A DNA stretch of 64,000 bases from Pectobacterium carotovorum (GTDB lineage: Bacteria > Pseudomonadota > Gammaproteobacteria > Enterobacterales > Enterobacteriaceae). The stretch spans positions 4,092,001 through 4,156,000 of the forward strand of contig CP066552.1 of NCBI GenBank assembly GCA_016415585.1, in the 5' to 3' direction. Position numbers and translations under genes: made by a program. Below, piece after piece: positions 20,332 to 29,962 of the stretch. The notes beneath the pieces are model-generated. The model was not told the DNA's origin. It ran no database searches and saw only the letters and a list, made by a program, of their open reading frames with translations. Numbering within the stretch: the stretch's first letter is position 1; the number at the start of each line of letters is the position of its first letter.

Positions 20332-20358
20332 GCGGATACCTTTGCAACAGGTATCCGC
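20332..20358. terminator. Bidirectional hairpin between fldB and rlmF
   Basis: A perfect 9-bp stem (GCGGATACC/GGTATCCGC) with a 9-base loop lies between convergent stops. It lacks a long T-run but is well placed for both genes. Confidence 0.55.
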
Positions 20359-20389
20359 GAATATTGATATCCGTAAAGGTTGAAGTCGT

Positions 20390-21325
20390 TTAGCGCTTTT
20401 GTAACCAGCGGGTACGCGCAGCGGTATCAAGGAAGCTCCACGCCACAAAGCGGCTTTGCTTCTGGCCTTGCGCCATATCTATCGTTCTGACCTTCTCCGC
20501 ATCAACCGCTTCCAGCGCACGATAAATCTCCGGCAGGTTCTCTTTACGTGACACCAGCGACGTAAACCACAGGCACTGACGGGCAAAACCGGCGCTCTCT
20601 TTGATCATCTGACCAATAAAAGCGGACTCGCCACCTTCACACCACAGCTCATCCTGTTGCCCGCCAAAATTCAGCGGTGAACGCTTATCCAGCCCCAGAT
20701 TGTGCAGTTTGCGCTGCGATCCCTGACGGGCATCCTCTGCAGACGCATGGAACGGCGGATTACACATGACGGCATCAAACGTGTCGTTCTTATGAATAAT
20801 CCCTGCCAGTATTGCTTTGCTATTTTTCTGACGGCGCAGGCGAATCGACCGATTCAAACCGAGGTTTGCCTCAATCGTTTCATTAGCCGCTTTCATCGCC
20901 AGCGGATTGATATCACTGCCGGTAAAACGCCAGCCGTACTCACGATGCCCAATCAGCGGGTAGACGCAGTTGGCACCGCAGCCGACATCCAGCACGGACG
21001 CATCGCGCGGCACCACCGAACGGTTATCTTCCGCCAATAAATCGGCAAGATGATGGACGTAGTCAGCACGACCGGGGATGGGTGGGCACAAAAAGCCGTC
21101 TGGAATCGTCCAGTGCTCAATCTGATAAAAATGCTGCAACAACGCCTGATTCAGCGTTTTCACCGCCTCGGGATTGGCAAAATCCACGGATTCATCACCG
21201 TAGGCATTCACCTTTACAAACGGAATCAGTGCAGGATAGCTCTGTTTGAGCGCGGGAAAATCATAACGGTCACGATGGCGATTACGAGGATGCAGACCAT
21301 TTTTTTGCACTGCGGGCTTAGTCAT
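20390..21325 (-). CDS. rlmF: 23S rRNA (adenine-1618 N6)-methyltransferase
   Basis: RlmF methylates A1618 of 23S rRNA using S-adenosylmethionine. The 311-residue protein starts with the basic [12 protein letters not shown] segment, has the SAM-binding motif ([17 protein letters not shown], then [10 protein letters not shown]) and the catalytic NPPF of N6-adenine methylases ([14 protein letters not shown]). The WRVAWSF-like end (RFVAWSFLD) also fits. It is convergent with fldB and 70 bp downstream of cptA on the same strand; E. coli has it elsewhere. Confidence 0.95.
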   Translation of the reverse strand: MTKPAVQKNGLHPRNRHRDRYDFPALKQSYPALIPFVKVNAYGDESVDFANPEAVKTLNQALLQHFYQIEHWTIPDGFLCPPIPGRADYVHHLADLLAEDNRSVVPRDASVLDVGCGANCVYPLIGHREYGWRFTGSDINPLAMKAANETIEANLGLNRSIRLRRQKNSKAILAGIIHKNDTFDAVMCNPPFHASAEDARQGSQRKLHNLGLDKRSPLNFGGQQDELWCEGGESAFIGQMIKESAGFARQCLWFTSLVSRKENLPEIYRALEAVDAEKVRTIDMAQGQKQSRFVAWSFLDTAARTRWLQKR

Positions 21326-21393
21326 CAGTTATATCCAATCAATTTCAAAGCACGGCCAAATATTGGCCGAATAAAAACATTTCCAACGCACTG

Positions 21394-21807
21394 CTATCTC
21401 GCCCAGTGTTTCTGCTGCAAAAGAAGCTGACGTAGATGGCGCCACTCGTCATCGCCCATGCTGTCCGATGCCAGCCACAGTTGTTGCTTGTCTTTAGCGT
21501 TAACCGCCTGCAATGACAGCAACACGCCATTCTTCAGCAGCCACGGTCGCTTAACGATTTGCCATTCCTGCTGCCGCCAGTTCAGGGTCGTTTCGCTGAG
21601 CAGAACGATTTCCCCCTGTCGGGATTTGATATTCCGTTGGCTACGGATAAAACCGAACATCACCATCGTGACCAGACAAAGCCACAGCCATGCATAACCG
21701 TCCGGCCACGGTGCCAGCAGAATGAGTAATACTAATAGACCATGCACCACCAACGACAGCAGTTGCATACGCCAGGAAACGCGAAGATCACATTGCCACT
21801 GGGCCAC
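21394..21807 (-). CDS. cptA: Inner-membrane partner of SdhE (CptA/YgfX)
   Basis: A 137-residue protein with a cytoplasmic start ([12 protein letters not shown]), two adjacent membrane segments (about 16-57: [19 protein letters not shown] and [16 protein letters not shown]) and a soluble C-terminal part with W and Q-rich turns. This is the YgfX/CptA layout. The start overlaps the end of sdhE by 20 bp, so the two are translationally coupled as in other enterobacteria. YgfX was reported as the toxin of a proposed pair with YgfY (SdhE), but its role is debated. Confidence 0.92.
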   Translation of the reverse strand: MAQWQCDLRVSWRMQLLSLVVHGLLVLLILLAPWPDGYAWLWLCLVTMVMFGFIRSQRNIKSRQGEIVLLSETTLNWRQQEWQIVKRPWLLKNGVLLSLQAVNAKDKQQLWLASDSMGDDEWRHLRQLLLQQKHWAR

Positions 21808-22054
21808 GGTCTTTATTTCGCGTCTGAATAAGGGAAATCATGTGTCTCAGCTCTCCGTCTTCCGGCTCACCGTGGTTCATCAGCCAGTTGAATAAATCGG
21901 GATCGTCGCTTTGTAACAAACGTACAAACGTACGCTTATCAGTATCATTAAGTGTGTCATAGTCATGCTCAAAAAACGGCATGATCGCGATATCCAATTC
22001 GCGCATACCACGGCGGCATGCCCAATGAATGCGTGATTTATTATCGATTTCCAT
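21788..22054 (-). CDS. sdhE: FAD assembly factor SdhE
   Basis: SdhE helps attach FAD covalently to the flavoprotein subunits of succinate dehydrogenase and fumarate reductase. The 88-residue protein has the RGMRELD motif (RGxxE) needed for this, and a small helical fold. It is the first gene of the sdhE-cptA pair, divergent from ygfZ. The fumarate reductase flavoprotein FrdA, a client, is encoded at 52.9 kb in this window. Confidence 0.96.
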   Translation of the reverse strand: MEIDNKSRIHWACRRGMRELDIAIMPFFEHDYDTLNDTDKRTFVRLLQSDDPDLFNWLMNHGEPEDGELRHMISLIQTRNKDRGPVAM

Positions 22055-22289
22055 ATTTCATGTCCACCTTGTTATCGCTGCTTGCCGCTAGTGTACTCCG
22101 ATTCCGGTAGCGGGTATCAACTGATAGTAACATTTTGACATAATTTACCGACGCGCACCGCGCCGAATGCGCTCAGCAGTATCAGGATGTGCTATGCCGT
22201 AACGCTGCGTGAATAACCACTTGCAAACCCTGAGCGCTCTTTTACCATTAGGCCATTCGGGTATCGCCCTTAGCGCAGGATTGTACTAT

Positions 22290-23291
22290 ATGGTTAATCA
22301 ACATACGGCTCATCAACTTCCTTTTGCCTCACAGCCCCCATTTGCTTCCGCCCAACTGGCCGCCACGCTCATCTCGCTGGATGACTGGGCACTCGCCACG
22401 CTGGTCGGGCCGGATACCGTCAAATATCTTCAGGGACAGGTCACCGCAGATGTCGGGGCGCTGCCTGACGATCGGCACATCCTTTGCGCCCACTGCGACG
22501 CGAAAGGGAAAATGTGGAGCAACCTGCGTCTGTTCCATCACGGCGAAGGCTTTGCGTTTATTGAGCGCCGTAATCTACGCGACGCCCAGCTTAGCGAACT
22601 GAAAAAATACGCCGTTTTCTCAAAAACGACCATCGCACCAGACGATAACACCATCCTGCTGGGCGCAGCGGGTGCGGGCATCCGTGAGCTTCTGGCCTCT
22701 GTATTTAACCAGCTTCCAGACGCTGAACACCCTGTCGTGCAGCACGAAGGGGCTACCTTACTGCATTTTGCCCATCCTGCAGAACGTTTCTTGCTGGTAC
22801 TGTCTCCTGAGCACAGTGCGTCGCTGCTTGAACAACTCGGCGATAAAGTCAGCCTGAATGACAGCCGCCAATGGCTGACGCTGGATATTGAAGCAGGTCA
22901 GCCCATCATTGACAGCGCAAACAGTGCGCAGTTCATCCCGCAAGCGACTAATTTACAGGCATTAAATGGGATTAGCTTCAGCAAAGGGTGCTATACCGGT
23001 CAGGAAATGGTCGCTCGGGCAAAATATCGCGGGGCTAATAAGCGCGCGCTTTATTGGCTGGCGGGCAAGGCAAATAAGGTGCCGCAGGCGGGGGACGATC
23101 TCGAATTGCAACTCGGTGAAAACTGGCGTCGTACCGGTACCGTGTTGGCCGCTAGCCAATTGCAGAACGATGATGTGTGGGTTCAGGCGGTATTGAATAA
23201 CGATCTGAACGCAGAGAACCTTCTGCGCGTACGTGAAGATGCCGAAAGCCAGCTCACGGTCCAGCCTCTGCCGTATGAAATAACGGATTAA
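22290..23291 (+). CDS. ygfZ: Folate-dependent iron-sulfur repair protein YgfZ
   Basis: YgfZ (COG0354/IBA57 family) binds tetrahydrofolate and supports assembly or repair of certain Fe-S enzymes such as MiaB. The family signature [17 protein letters not shown] is present near residue 227. ATG 22290-22292 ([12 protein letters not shown]) is chosen because it follows AGGA by 9 bp and gives 333 residues, near the usual 326; the frame is open upstream to 22209 but codes for an unlikely leader. Divergent from sdhE, as in E. coli. Confidence 0.95.
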   Translation: MVNQHTAHQLPFASQPPFASAQLAATLISLDDWALATLVGPDTVKYLQGQVTADVGALPDDRHILCAHCDAKGKMWSNLRLFHHGEGFAFIERRNLRDAQLSELKKYAVFSKTTIAPDDNTILLGAAGAGIRELLASVFNQLPDAEHPVVQHEGATLLHFAHPAERFLLVLSPEHSASLLEQLGDKVSLNDSRQWLTLDIEAGQPIIDSANSAQFIPQATNLQALNGISFSKGCYTGQEMVARAKYRGANKRALYWLAGKANKVPQAGDDLELQLGENWRRTGTVLAASQLQNDDVWVQAVLNNDLNAENLLRVREDAESQLTVQPLPYEITD

Positions 23292-23345
23292 TCTGACAAG
23301 CGGTACTGCGCATGAGTCAGGTTGGTTCATGCGCTTTATGTAGAC

Positions 23346-23993
23346 TTAAATATAAAGATAAATCGCCAGAAAGTGGCAGATGCTGCCGCCCAACACAAAG
23401 CCGTGCCAAATCGCGTGATTATAGGGAATCCGCTTGCAGGCGTAGAAAATCACCCCCAGCGTGTACACCACGCCGCCCACCGCCAGCAGCGTCACACTCC
23501 CCGCCGCCAGCTTCATCACCATCTGGTAAATCACCACCAGCGACAGCCAGCCCATCACCAGATAGGTAATCAACGACAGTACTTCAAAACGGTGAGCAAA
23601 CGCCAGTTTGAAAATCACGCCCAGCAGCGCCATGCTCCAGATGACGACCATCAGGCCATGCGCCAGCGGCGAATCCAGCCCCACCAGCAAAAATGGCGTA
23701 TAGGTTCCGGCAATCAACAGATAGATGGCGCAGTGATCGAATTTCTTCAGCCACGGCTTAATACGCTGAGACGGAATCGCGTGATACAACGTCGACGCCA
23801 GAAACAGCAGAATAATGCTGCCGCCATAGAGGCTGTAGCTGGTAATCGCCACGCTGCCGGCGTCATTGTTGACTGCCTGCACCAGCAATAAAACCAGCCC
23901 CACAATCCCGAAAATCACACCGATTCCGTGGCTTATGCTGTTCGCAATTTCCTCTGCCAGAGAGTAATCCGACATTTGTTCATTTTTTGACAT
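23346..23993 (-). CDS. trhA: Membrane homeostasis protein TrhA (hemolysin III family)
   Basis: A seven-helix inner-membrane protein of the PAQR/hemolysin III family, in E. coli (YqfA/TrhA) linked to membrane energetics. Sequence begins [25 protein letters not shown] and shows the family metal-site motif SxxxH: the LYHAIPSQR loop and the later [16 protein letters not shown]. Length about 215 residues. The 5' ATG at 24026 would add 11 unlikely residues. It converges on ygfZ as in E. coli. Confidence 0.93.
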   Translation of the reverse strand: MSKNEQMSDYSLAEEIANSISHGIGVIFGIVGLVLLLVQAVNNDAGSVAITSYSLYGGSIILLFLASTLYHAIPSQRIKPWLKKFDHCAIYLLIAGTYTPFLLVGLDSPLAHGLMVVIWSMALLGVIFKLAFAHRFEVLSLITYLVMGWLSLVVIYQMVMKLAAGSVTLLAVGGVVYTLGVIFYACKRIPYNHAIWHGFVLGGSICHFLAIYLYI

Positions 23994-24271
23994 CAATCGA
24001 TTCCGCAGTATTCGGCAACAGAACACGTCGTGTGCTGACGTTATTCGCCCGCCTTTCCTGCTTTCGTACAGGATGAAACAGGCGTAGGTGTTTAACCTTT
24101 GAGCAGATTAACTGAGAATAGTTTCAGTGTACACGTGTAAGCTAAAATATTTACTCTTGCCTTGCTTCCGGCTTGCTCTCTCGCTTAGCCTGTAATCATG
24201 CATGTCAATCTCGGGCGACATCCCCTACAATGATCGACGTCGATATCTCCCTGTTTAGAGGTAAGTTTTTC

Positions 24272-24880
24272 ATGTCATCTGCCCCATCTACTCTGAATTT
24301 CGGTTCCATGACCGATGTCTTCGGCTTTCTGATAGAAATCGATAAATTAAAAAGCGTACAGCGCCGCACCAAGATTATCGGCAGCGAACGTCACGAAGAT
24401 TCTGCCGAACACAGCTGGCATTTTGCCGTCGCCGCGATGGCGCTGGCGCCTTATGCCGGTGAAGGCGTCGATATCCAGCGCGTGATCCAAATGGCGCTGA
24501 TTCACGACATCGTCGAAATCGATGCGGGCGATGTGATCGTTTACGATCTTTCCGCTCGTCTGGCGATTCACGATCAGGAAGTGGCTGCTGCTGCCCGTAT
24601 TTTCGGCCTGCTGCCAGAACCACAGCGCCAACAATTCCACGATCTGTGGGAAGAATACGAAGCGAATGAAACTCCGAGCGCCCAGTTCGCTCTGGTGCTC
24701 GATCGCGTCATGCCGATGCTGATGAACCTGTACAACGGCGGCCAAAGCTGGGTAGAAAACGGCATCCGTCTGGAACAGGTTCTTGACCGCGCCGAGTTCA
24801 TCGCCACGATCAACCCGGAACTGTGGCAATACCTCCAACAGCATCTGGAAGACGCCAAAGCCAAGGGCTGGTTGCTATAA
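24272..24880 (+). CDS. HD-domain hydrolase (COG1896 type)
   Basis: A cytoplasmic metal-dependent phosphohydrolase of about 202 residues. The HD pattern is visible: AEHSWH, then ALIHDIVEIDAGD, and a later conserved Asp in LDRVMPML. It resembles the YfbR/HDDC2 group, whose studied members are 5'-deoxynucleotidases, but is clearly not E. coli YfbR itself, so the substrate is uncertain. ATG 24272-24274 (MSSAPSTLNF) has GAGGT 9 bp upstream. A LacI-type regulator begins 54 bp downstream on the same strand. Confidence 0.88.
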   Translation: MSSAPSTLNFGSMTDVFGFLIEIDKLKSVQRRTKIIGSERHEDSAEHSWHFAVAAMALAPYAGEGVDIQRVIQMALIHDIVEIDAGDVIVYDLSARLAIHDQEVAAAARIFGLLPEPQRQQFHDLWEEYEANETPSAQFALVLDRVMPMLMNLYNGGQSWVENGIRLEQVLDRAEFIATINPELWQYLQQHLEDAKAKGWLL

Positions 24881-24934
24881 TTCGGTTTTCCCGCTAGACG
24901 CCCCGTCGCCGGGCATTCACGTCAGGAGAGGGTG

Positions 24935-25939
24935 ATGTCTTTAAAAACAATCGCGAATAACCTGGGTTTGTCCGTGGCGGCGGTGAGTCGTGCGCTGAAC
25001 GGCCATCGGGATATCTCCGACGCCACGCGCCAGCGTATTCAGGAGGAAGCGGAACGTATTGGCTATCGTCCCAATACGCACGCACGCCGCCTAAAAACGG
25101 GCAAAAGCAACGCCGTCGGGCTGGTCTATCCCTATGCCTCTTCCCTGAGTAACGATATTTTTTTTGAGATGGTTGGCGCGATCAGCCGCAAACTGGCGCA
25201 GCATGAGGTCGATTTTCTCCTGCTAGCTGGCGAGCAAGATGCCTGTCAGGGCGCTGCCCGGTTGATCGCCAGCCGCCGTATCGATGCGCTGATCGTCGCG
25301 CATACGTGTGAACAGGATGCACGGCTGACGTTACTGCAACGCCACAACGTGCCTTTTCTGGCGCTGGGGCGCAGCCAGCTTCCCCACCCTTACGCCTGGT
25401 TCGATTTTGACAACCGCGCTGGCATGATGCTGGCAACCGAACACCTGATCGCGCTCGGCCATCGCCGTATCGCTATCTTAAGTGAAGACCACCCGCAGGC
25501 GTTTATTATGCAGCGTCGTCAGGGCTATCGCGATGCCCTGCAACGCCACGGCCTGCCGTTTCACGATGCCTATCTGCGCTGTGTTAACCCCACGCGCCGC
25601 GCGGGCTATCAGGCCATGCTCGACCTTCTGGCGCTGCCTGAGCCACCCACCGCGATGGTGATGGACGGCAACGTCCACGGCGACGGTGCCGTTGCCGCAT
25701 TGCAGCAGGCGGGTCGGCTTTCCGGTTCACACCCTATCGCGTTAGTGATGTATGACGGCCTGCCGCAGGATAGCCTGACCGACATCACCGTGACCGCCAT
25801 CGAGCAGGCGACACGCGAGCAGGTTGGCGAACAGATTGCCAGCATGATGCAGGCGCTGATCGCGGGCGAAGCCGTAGAAAACTTGCAGGTGTTGTGGCAA
25901 CCAATATTACGCCTCGGCAACACGAGCTTTCCCGCCTAA
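24935..25939 (+). CDS. LacI-family regulator of an alpha-galactoside locus
   Basis: An N-terminal LacI helix-turn-helix (TIANNLGLSVAAVSRALNG) with hinge (YRPNTHARRL), then a periplasmic-binding-protein-like sugar-sensing core (about 60-330). ATG 24935-24937 is chosen as AGGAG lies 6 bp before; a GTG three bases upstream is also possible. It lies directly upstream of an alpha-galactosidase gene whose promoter region has two LacI-type palindromes, so it is inferred to repress that gene and to respond to raffinose, melibiose or a similar sugar (RafR/MelR-like by role, not by proof). No transporter is adjacent. Confidence 0.9.
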   Translation: MSLKTIANNLGLSVAAVSRALNGHRDISDATRQRIQEEAERIGYRPNTHARRLKTGKSNAVGLVYPYASSLSNDIFFEMVGAISRKLAQHEVDFLLLAGEQDACQGAARLIASRRIDALIVAHTCEQDARLTLLQRHNVPFLALGRSQLPHPYAWFDFDNRAGMMLATEHLIALGHRRIAILSEDHPQAFIMQRRQGYRDALQRHGLPFHDAYLRCVNPTRRAGYQAMLDLLALPEPPTAMVMDGNVHGDGAVAALQQAGRLSGSHPIALVMYDGLPQDSLTDITVTAIEQATREQVGEQIASMMQALIAGEAVENLQVLWQPILRLGNTSFPA

Positions 25940-26072
25940 TCTATTCCGCTCTCTGCCACATTTTATAAAGCCACCGGTTGGTTTGTTACGCCAGCCGTCA
26001 GCGAGATGCCCTTCACATCCTCATCGCAACCTTTTTCCATTTTCTAACGATTATTTTAACAATATCACATTT

Positions 26073-26107
26073 CTTAAACGTTTAAGTTGATAACTTAAAC
26101 GTTTAAG
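26073..26107. promoter_or_regulatory. Pair of LacI-family operators
   Basis: Two identical 14-bp palindromes, CTTAAACGTTTAAG, at 26073-26086 and 26094-26107 have centres 21 bp apart, i.e. two helical turns. The central CG is typical of LacI-family sites. They lie 56 bp before the alpha-galactosidase ATG and are probably bound by the regulator encoded at 24935. Confidence 0.8.
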
Positions 26108-26162
26108 TTCTTACTAAGATCCACTATTCATCATTTGGTCGTCGTAATTTGGAGCCTTCCTC

Positions 26163-28307
26163 ATGAAGCGTGATATTGTTCAATTAACCAGCGCGCAGTG
26201 CGATGTCATCGTACGCTGCGCCCCGGCAGCGGAAATTCTCTACTGGGGACCACGGCTGCGCGGTTTTTCGCCAGAAGATATCGTTTCTCTACAACGCCCC
26301 GTCGCTAATGGTCGTCTGGACGTGGATCTTCCTCTGACGCTGGCGATGGAATACGGGCGTGGTCAGTTCGGTTCGCCGGGTATTGAGGGGCACCGTTCAG
26401 GCTATGACGCCGCGCCGATCTTCACGACGACGCAGACTGACGTTCAGGACAATACGCTCACCATCACGGCGGAAGATGCACAGGCAGGACTGCGACTGAT
26501 CAGCGAACTGCGTCTGGATCCGCAGACCGACGTCCTGCAACTGCGCCACACGCTAGAGAATCTGCGTGCGGATGCCTGGCAAGTGCAGCGCCTCGCCGTC
26601 ACGCTGCCTGTCCCAGAACGGGCGAGCGACGTCATGGCGTTTCACGGCCGCTGGCTGCGCGAGTTTCAGACTCACCGCCTCACGTTACAGCACGGCGGTT
26701 TTATTCAGGAAAGCCGTCGGGGAAGAAGCTCCCACGAGTATTTCCCCGCCTTTATCCTCGGCGAGTCCGCATTCAGCGAACAGCGTGGCGCTGTCTGGGG
26801 CGTGCATTTAGGCTGGAGCGGCAACCACCGCCTGCGTGCTGATATCAAAACGGATGGCCGTCGCGTCATACAGGCGGAAGCCCTGTATCTGCCGGGTGAA
26901 ATCACGCTGGCACAGTCGGAATCCCTCACGACGCCGTGGGTCTACGCCGCCTTCTCCGATGCCGGTTTAAACGGCATGAGCCAGCGCTATCACACCTTCT
27001 TGCGCCAGTCCCTGATCCAATTCAGCGGCGATAAGCCACGTCCGGTACATCTCAATACGTGGGAAGGGATCTATTTCGATCATGACCCCGAGTACATCAT
27101 GCAGATGGCGAGCAAAGCCGCCGACGTCGGCGTAGAGCGCTTCATTATCGATGACGGCTGGTTCCGTGGGCGTCACCACGACCAAGCCGCGCTCGGCGAC
27201 TGGTATCTGGACGAGGAAAAGTACCCTAACGGGCTGATGCCCGTGATTGAGCATGTCAAAGCCTTGGGGATGGAGTTCGGCATTTGGGTCGAACCAGAGA
27301 TGATCAATCCCGATTCCGACCTGTTCCGCACCCATCCAGACTGGGTGCTGCAATTACCCGGCTACGCGCAGCCAACGGGCCGCTACCAGTACGTACTGAA
27401 TTTAAACCAGCCCGAGGTCTTCGCTTATCTGCTGGAGCGGCTGAGCTGGCTGTTGGGTGAGCATCCGATCGATTATGTGAAGTGGGATATGAACCGCGAA
27501 CTGGTGCAACCCGGCCATGAGGGGCGTCTGGCAGCCGATGCGCAAACCCGACAGTTCTATCGTCTGCTCGATACCCTGCGCCAGCGTTTTCCCCATGTTG
27601 AATTCGAATCCTGCGCCTCCGGCGGCGGCCGCATCGACTACGGCGTGCTGGAGCGTACCCAGCGCTTCTGGGTGTCGGATAACAACGATGCATTAGAACG
27701 CCAGACCATTCAGCGCGGCATGAGCTACTTCTTCCCGCCGGAGGTGATGGGGCAACACATCGGGCACGCTCGCTGTCACGCCACCTATCGGCGTCACACC
27801 ATCGCCTTTCGCGGCCTGACCGCCCTGTTCGGTCACATGGGCATTGAGCTGGATCCCGTGAAGGCCGATGACGACGAGCTAGAAGGCTATCGCCACTACA
27901 TCCAGTTGCACAAAACGCTGCGCCCGCTGCTGCACAGCGGCACCACCTGGCGGGTCGAGATGCCGGCCGATACGGTGCAGGCCACCGGAGTAGTGAGCCG
28001 CAATCAGCAACACGCCGTTTTCCAGGTAGCTCAGCTACGTATGCCGGCTTATTCGCTGGCGGGGACGCTCCGCGTCCCTGGTCTGCTGCCCGACGCACGC
28101 TATGAAGTCACACTGCTGGACGGCCCAGAAATCAAAACGGTGCGAGAAGGCGGCGGCACCATGCGTGAGCTCCCGCCTTGGTTACGTCAACCGATCGTGG
28201 TTTCCGGTGATTGGCTGATGCAGGCCGGCCTTGCCCTACCCGTCCTGACGCCGGAAACCGCCATTCTGGTCGCGCTTTCTGCGGTGCCGGATACCACCAG
28301 AAGTTAG
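26163..28307 (+). CDS. Alpha-galactosidase, GH36
   Basis: It hydrolyses terminal alpha-galactosides such as melibiose and raffinose, probably in the cytoplasm since there is no signal peptide. The 714-residue length fits GH36 enzymes. An N-terminal beta-sandwich is followed by a TIM barrel with HLNTWEGIYFDHD, DDGWFRGRHHD and WVEPEMINPDSDL. The nucleophile is Asp442 (YVKWDMNR) and the acid/base Asp506 (VSDNNDALERQ), with CASGGGRIDYG between. GGAG lies 8 bp before the ATG. The paired operators upstream suggest repression by the neighbouring LacI-type protein; a matching sugar transporter is not in this window. Confidence 0.93.
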   Translation: MKRDIVQLTSAQCDVIVRCAPAAEILYWGPRLRGFSPEDIVSLQRPVANGRLDVDLPLTLAMEYGRGQFGSPGIEGHRSGYDAAPIFTTTQTDVQDNTLTITAEDAQAGLRLISELRLDPQTDVLQLRHTLENLRADAWQVQRLAVTLPVPERASDVMAFHGRWLREFQTHRLTLQHGGFIQESRRGRSSHEYFPAFILGESAFSEQRGAVWGVHLGWSGNHRLRADIKTDGRRVIQAEALYLPGEITLAQSESLTTPWVYAAFSDAGLNGMSQRYHTFLRQSLIQFSGDKPRPVHLNTWEGIYFDHDPEYIMQMASKAADVGVERFIIDDGWFRGRHHDQAALGDWYLDEEKYPNGLMPVIEHVKALGMEFGIWVEPEMINPDSDLFRTHPDWVLQLPGYAQPTGRYQYVLNLNQPEVFAYLLERLSWLLGEHPIDYVKWDMNRELVQPGHEGRLAADAQTRQFYRLLDTLRQRFPHVEFESCASGGGRIDYGVLERTQRFWVSDNNDALERQTIQRGMSYFFPPEVMGQHIGHARCHATYRRHTIAFRGLTALFGHMGIELDPVKADDDELEGYRHYIQLHKTLRPLLHSGTTWRVEMPADTVQATGVVSRNQQHAVFQVAQLRMPAYSLAGTLRVPGLLPDARYEVTLLDGPEIKTVREGGGTMRELPPWLRQPIVVSGDWLMQAGLALPVLTPETAILVALSAVPDTTRS

Positions 28308-28395
28308 TCTTTTTCCCAGTACAACGGGTATGAATTTTTAGGCTTCACATTAAAAGTAATGTCGAGCGGTGATACAGAGTAGATCGTAAAGACAC

Positions 28396-28590
28396 TTGCA
28401 AGCAGGTTTATTCGCGATCTGTGTCACTCAGAATCGTTCTTTCAACTACTTGCACAATGAACGTCACGCACCAGACTCAGTAACACCGCTCGAGTGGCAT
28501 CGCGCTCTTTTGGCTTGCGCCAGTATTTATAGCGACGACGATGAGCCCGAACACATTGCACAAAATGTGCAACAGAAAACCGCTTCCTGA
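28396..28590 (+). CDS. Small open frame of uncertain reality
   Basis: A 64-codon frame encodes a peptide with PLEWHRALLACASIYSDDDEPEH, acidic near the end. No ribosome site is evident. It may be a degraded gene or chance. It lies at the left edge of the AT-rich island. Confidence 0.25.
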   Translation: MQAGLFAICVTQNRSFNYLHNERHAPDSVTPLEWHRALLACASIYSDDDEPEHIAQNVQQKTAS

Positions 28591-28671
28591 GCTCGCGTAT
28601 TTCAAGTTATTTAGGCGTCACAGGTGTTACTTTCGAGGGAATAACCCAATCCTTCATCAGAGACCAATTTA

Positions 28672-28914
28672 CTAGTAGGTGAGCCTATAGTATTCAGAGG
28701 TAAATCCAGTATTAACCTTTTTAAGGTTTTCGCCATTTTCTGAAATGGGTATTTGAGGATCAGATTTTAGCCCCTGAAAAAGGGTACCGTGTTTATTTAT
28801 TACCTTTTCCATTGGGGGGCATTGGTGTTGAATAGTTAGCTTATGGTTTCCTCGAAATAAGCTTATTCCAGACGGAGAACTAGAAATTTTACTTATTCTG
28901 GGATAAAATCCCTC
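28672..28914 (-). pseudogene. Start-less open frame, possible gene tail
   Basis: From 28914 leftward a frame stays open for about 80 codons (including LFRGNHKLTIQHQ and GENLKKVNTGFTSEYYRLTY) and stops at tandem TAG-TAA (28669-28674). It begins right after a TAA and has only an internal ATG. It looks like the 3' end of a truncated protein, not recognised. Confidence 0.25.
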
Positions 28915-29355
28915 TTATGTCAAATTTGTTATTAAGCAGTGAACTTTTATATGCGTTTACGCATTGACTTTTTGTTGAATTAATTATTCCAATCATACTT
29001 TAATATCTCCATAATTTAGGAACTTAAGTGCATTAACAATGGCATTACATCGCATCTAAATGAAAAAATTAAAGAAGATCCGAGTAAGCTATCAAATTAC
29101 GGCGTACTTATAGTCCTCCTCAACAGCCACACTTGATATTTTTCCTTGACAGATAAAAAATTACGGCCTATCGGGATTAAATGAGGGATATGTTGCATTT
29201 TACCGCAGACCATGCGCTGAATACCAGTGCCATCATTATACATTGCATCTATTAGAAAATTATCAAGCACAATTGTTTTTTGATAGAAGAAACCTAAAAA
29301 ACAACTAGCCTTTGCCAACGACAAAATTCAACAGATACAAAAGGAATTTTTTCAA
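28915..29355. other. AT-rich intergenic stretch
   Basis: No convincing gene; a 75-codon minus-strand frame at 29097-29324 has no ribosome site or recognisable content. Probably contains the promoter of the gene at 29356. Confidence 0.35.
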
Positions 29356-29844
29356 ATGAGAATTTCAAGCTACTTACGAGTTCATTTATTCAACAACAAT
29401 AGTAATTCCGCTTATAAACTAGCGCTGAAAGATCCCAAAAAGTATAGCGCCATTGCAATTTCAATAATTAATAAAGAAAATGGAATAGCCGATAAAAAAA
29501 TAATAAAAATGCAGAAAAAAAACAGAGAAATAGAATCAATAGCGAAAAGTATATCTTCGATAGATATATCTTCGAAAAATACACCTTCGATAGATACATC
29601 TTCGATAGAGAAATACACACATGGGAATAACATCAAGAGAATAACACTGGAAAGAAAATTCATAAATAAAAACAACGAGAGAATAGAGAAAATAAATTTC
29701 ATTATGGGCAACAGCCAATTACAACCGTCGAATTTAACAACTACCCCACCTCACCCTCATGACATAAATACAACACATTTATCTTATGCACAAAACCATG
29801 TAACAGCCTATCCCAGCAAGTATTATTGGCGCAGTCAGTATTGA
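29356..29844 (+). CDS. Low-GC protein with short Ser-rich repeats, unknown function
   Basis: A 162-residue basic protein starting MRISSYLRVHLFNNNSN, with AAGGA 11 bp upstream. It is Lys/Ile/Asn-rich with an unusually AT-rich coding sequence, unlike the core genes. About residues 65-87 contain four near-repeats of a five-residue unit (SSIDI, SSKNT, PSIDT, SSIEK), which match 15-bp repeats in DNA at about 29552-29612. The C-terminal third is Pro/His/Thr-rich and probably disordered. No signal peptide or membrane segment is seen. Possibly an effector-like or regulatory protein acquired horizontally; I do not recognise it. It converges on the first RhiA-like gene. Confidence 0.55.
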   Translation: MRISSYLRVHLFNNNSNSAYKLALKDPKKYSAIAISIINKENGIADKKIIKMQKKNREIESIAKSISSIDISSKNTPSIDTSSIEKYTHGNNIKRITLERKFINKNNERIEKINFIMGNSQLQPSNLTTTPPHPHDINTTHLSYAQNHVTAYPSKYYWRSQY

Positions 29845-29880
29845 AATGAGCAGTGTATAATCAGCCCTCAAGATAAAATT

Positions 29881-29920
29881 GATAAAACCAATCTGTCGTT
29901 TATTACAGATTGGTTTTATC
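29881..29920. terminator. Bidirectional terminator after RhiA-like copy A
   Basis: A perfect 16-bp stem (GATAAAACCAATCTGT and complement) with an 8-base loop lies 42 bp after the stop of copy A. On the other strand it ends the gene at 29356. Copies recur after paralogues B, C and D. Confidence 0.85.
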
Positions 29921-29962
29921 ATGCTCAAGATACCCTATTTTCTTCCGAAGAAGACCACAATA

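Noticed and set aside
27304..28098. 264-codon minus-strand frame in the alpha-galactosidase gene
   Set aside because: Arg/Ala/Ser-rich antisense shadow of a clear GH36 enzyme.
29412..29711. Minus-strand frame of 99 codons with strongly hydrophobic content
   Set aside because: It is antisense to the AT-rich plus-strand gene at 29356, which has a ribosome site; Lys/Ile codons read backwards give Phe/Leu/Ile. A real membrane protein is not fully excluded.
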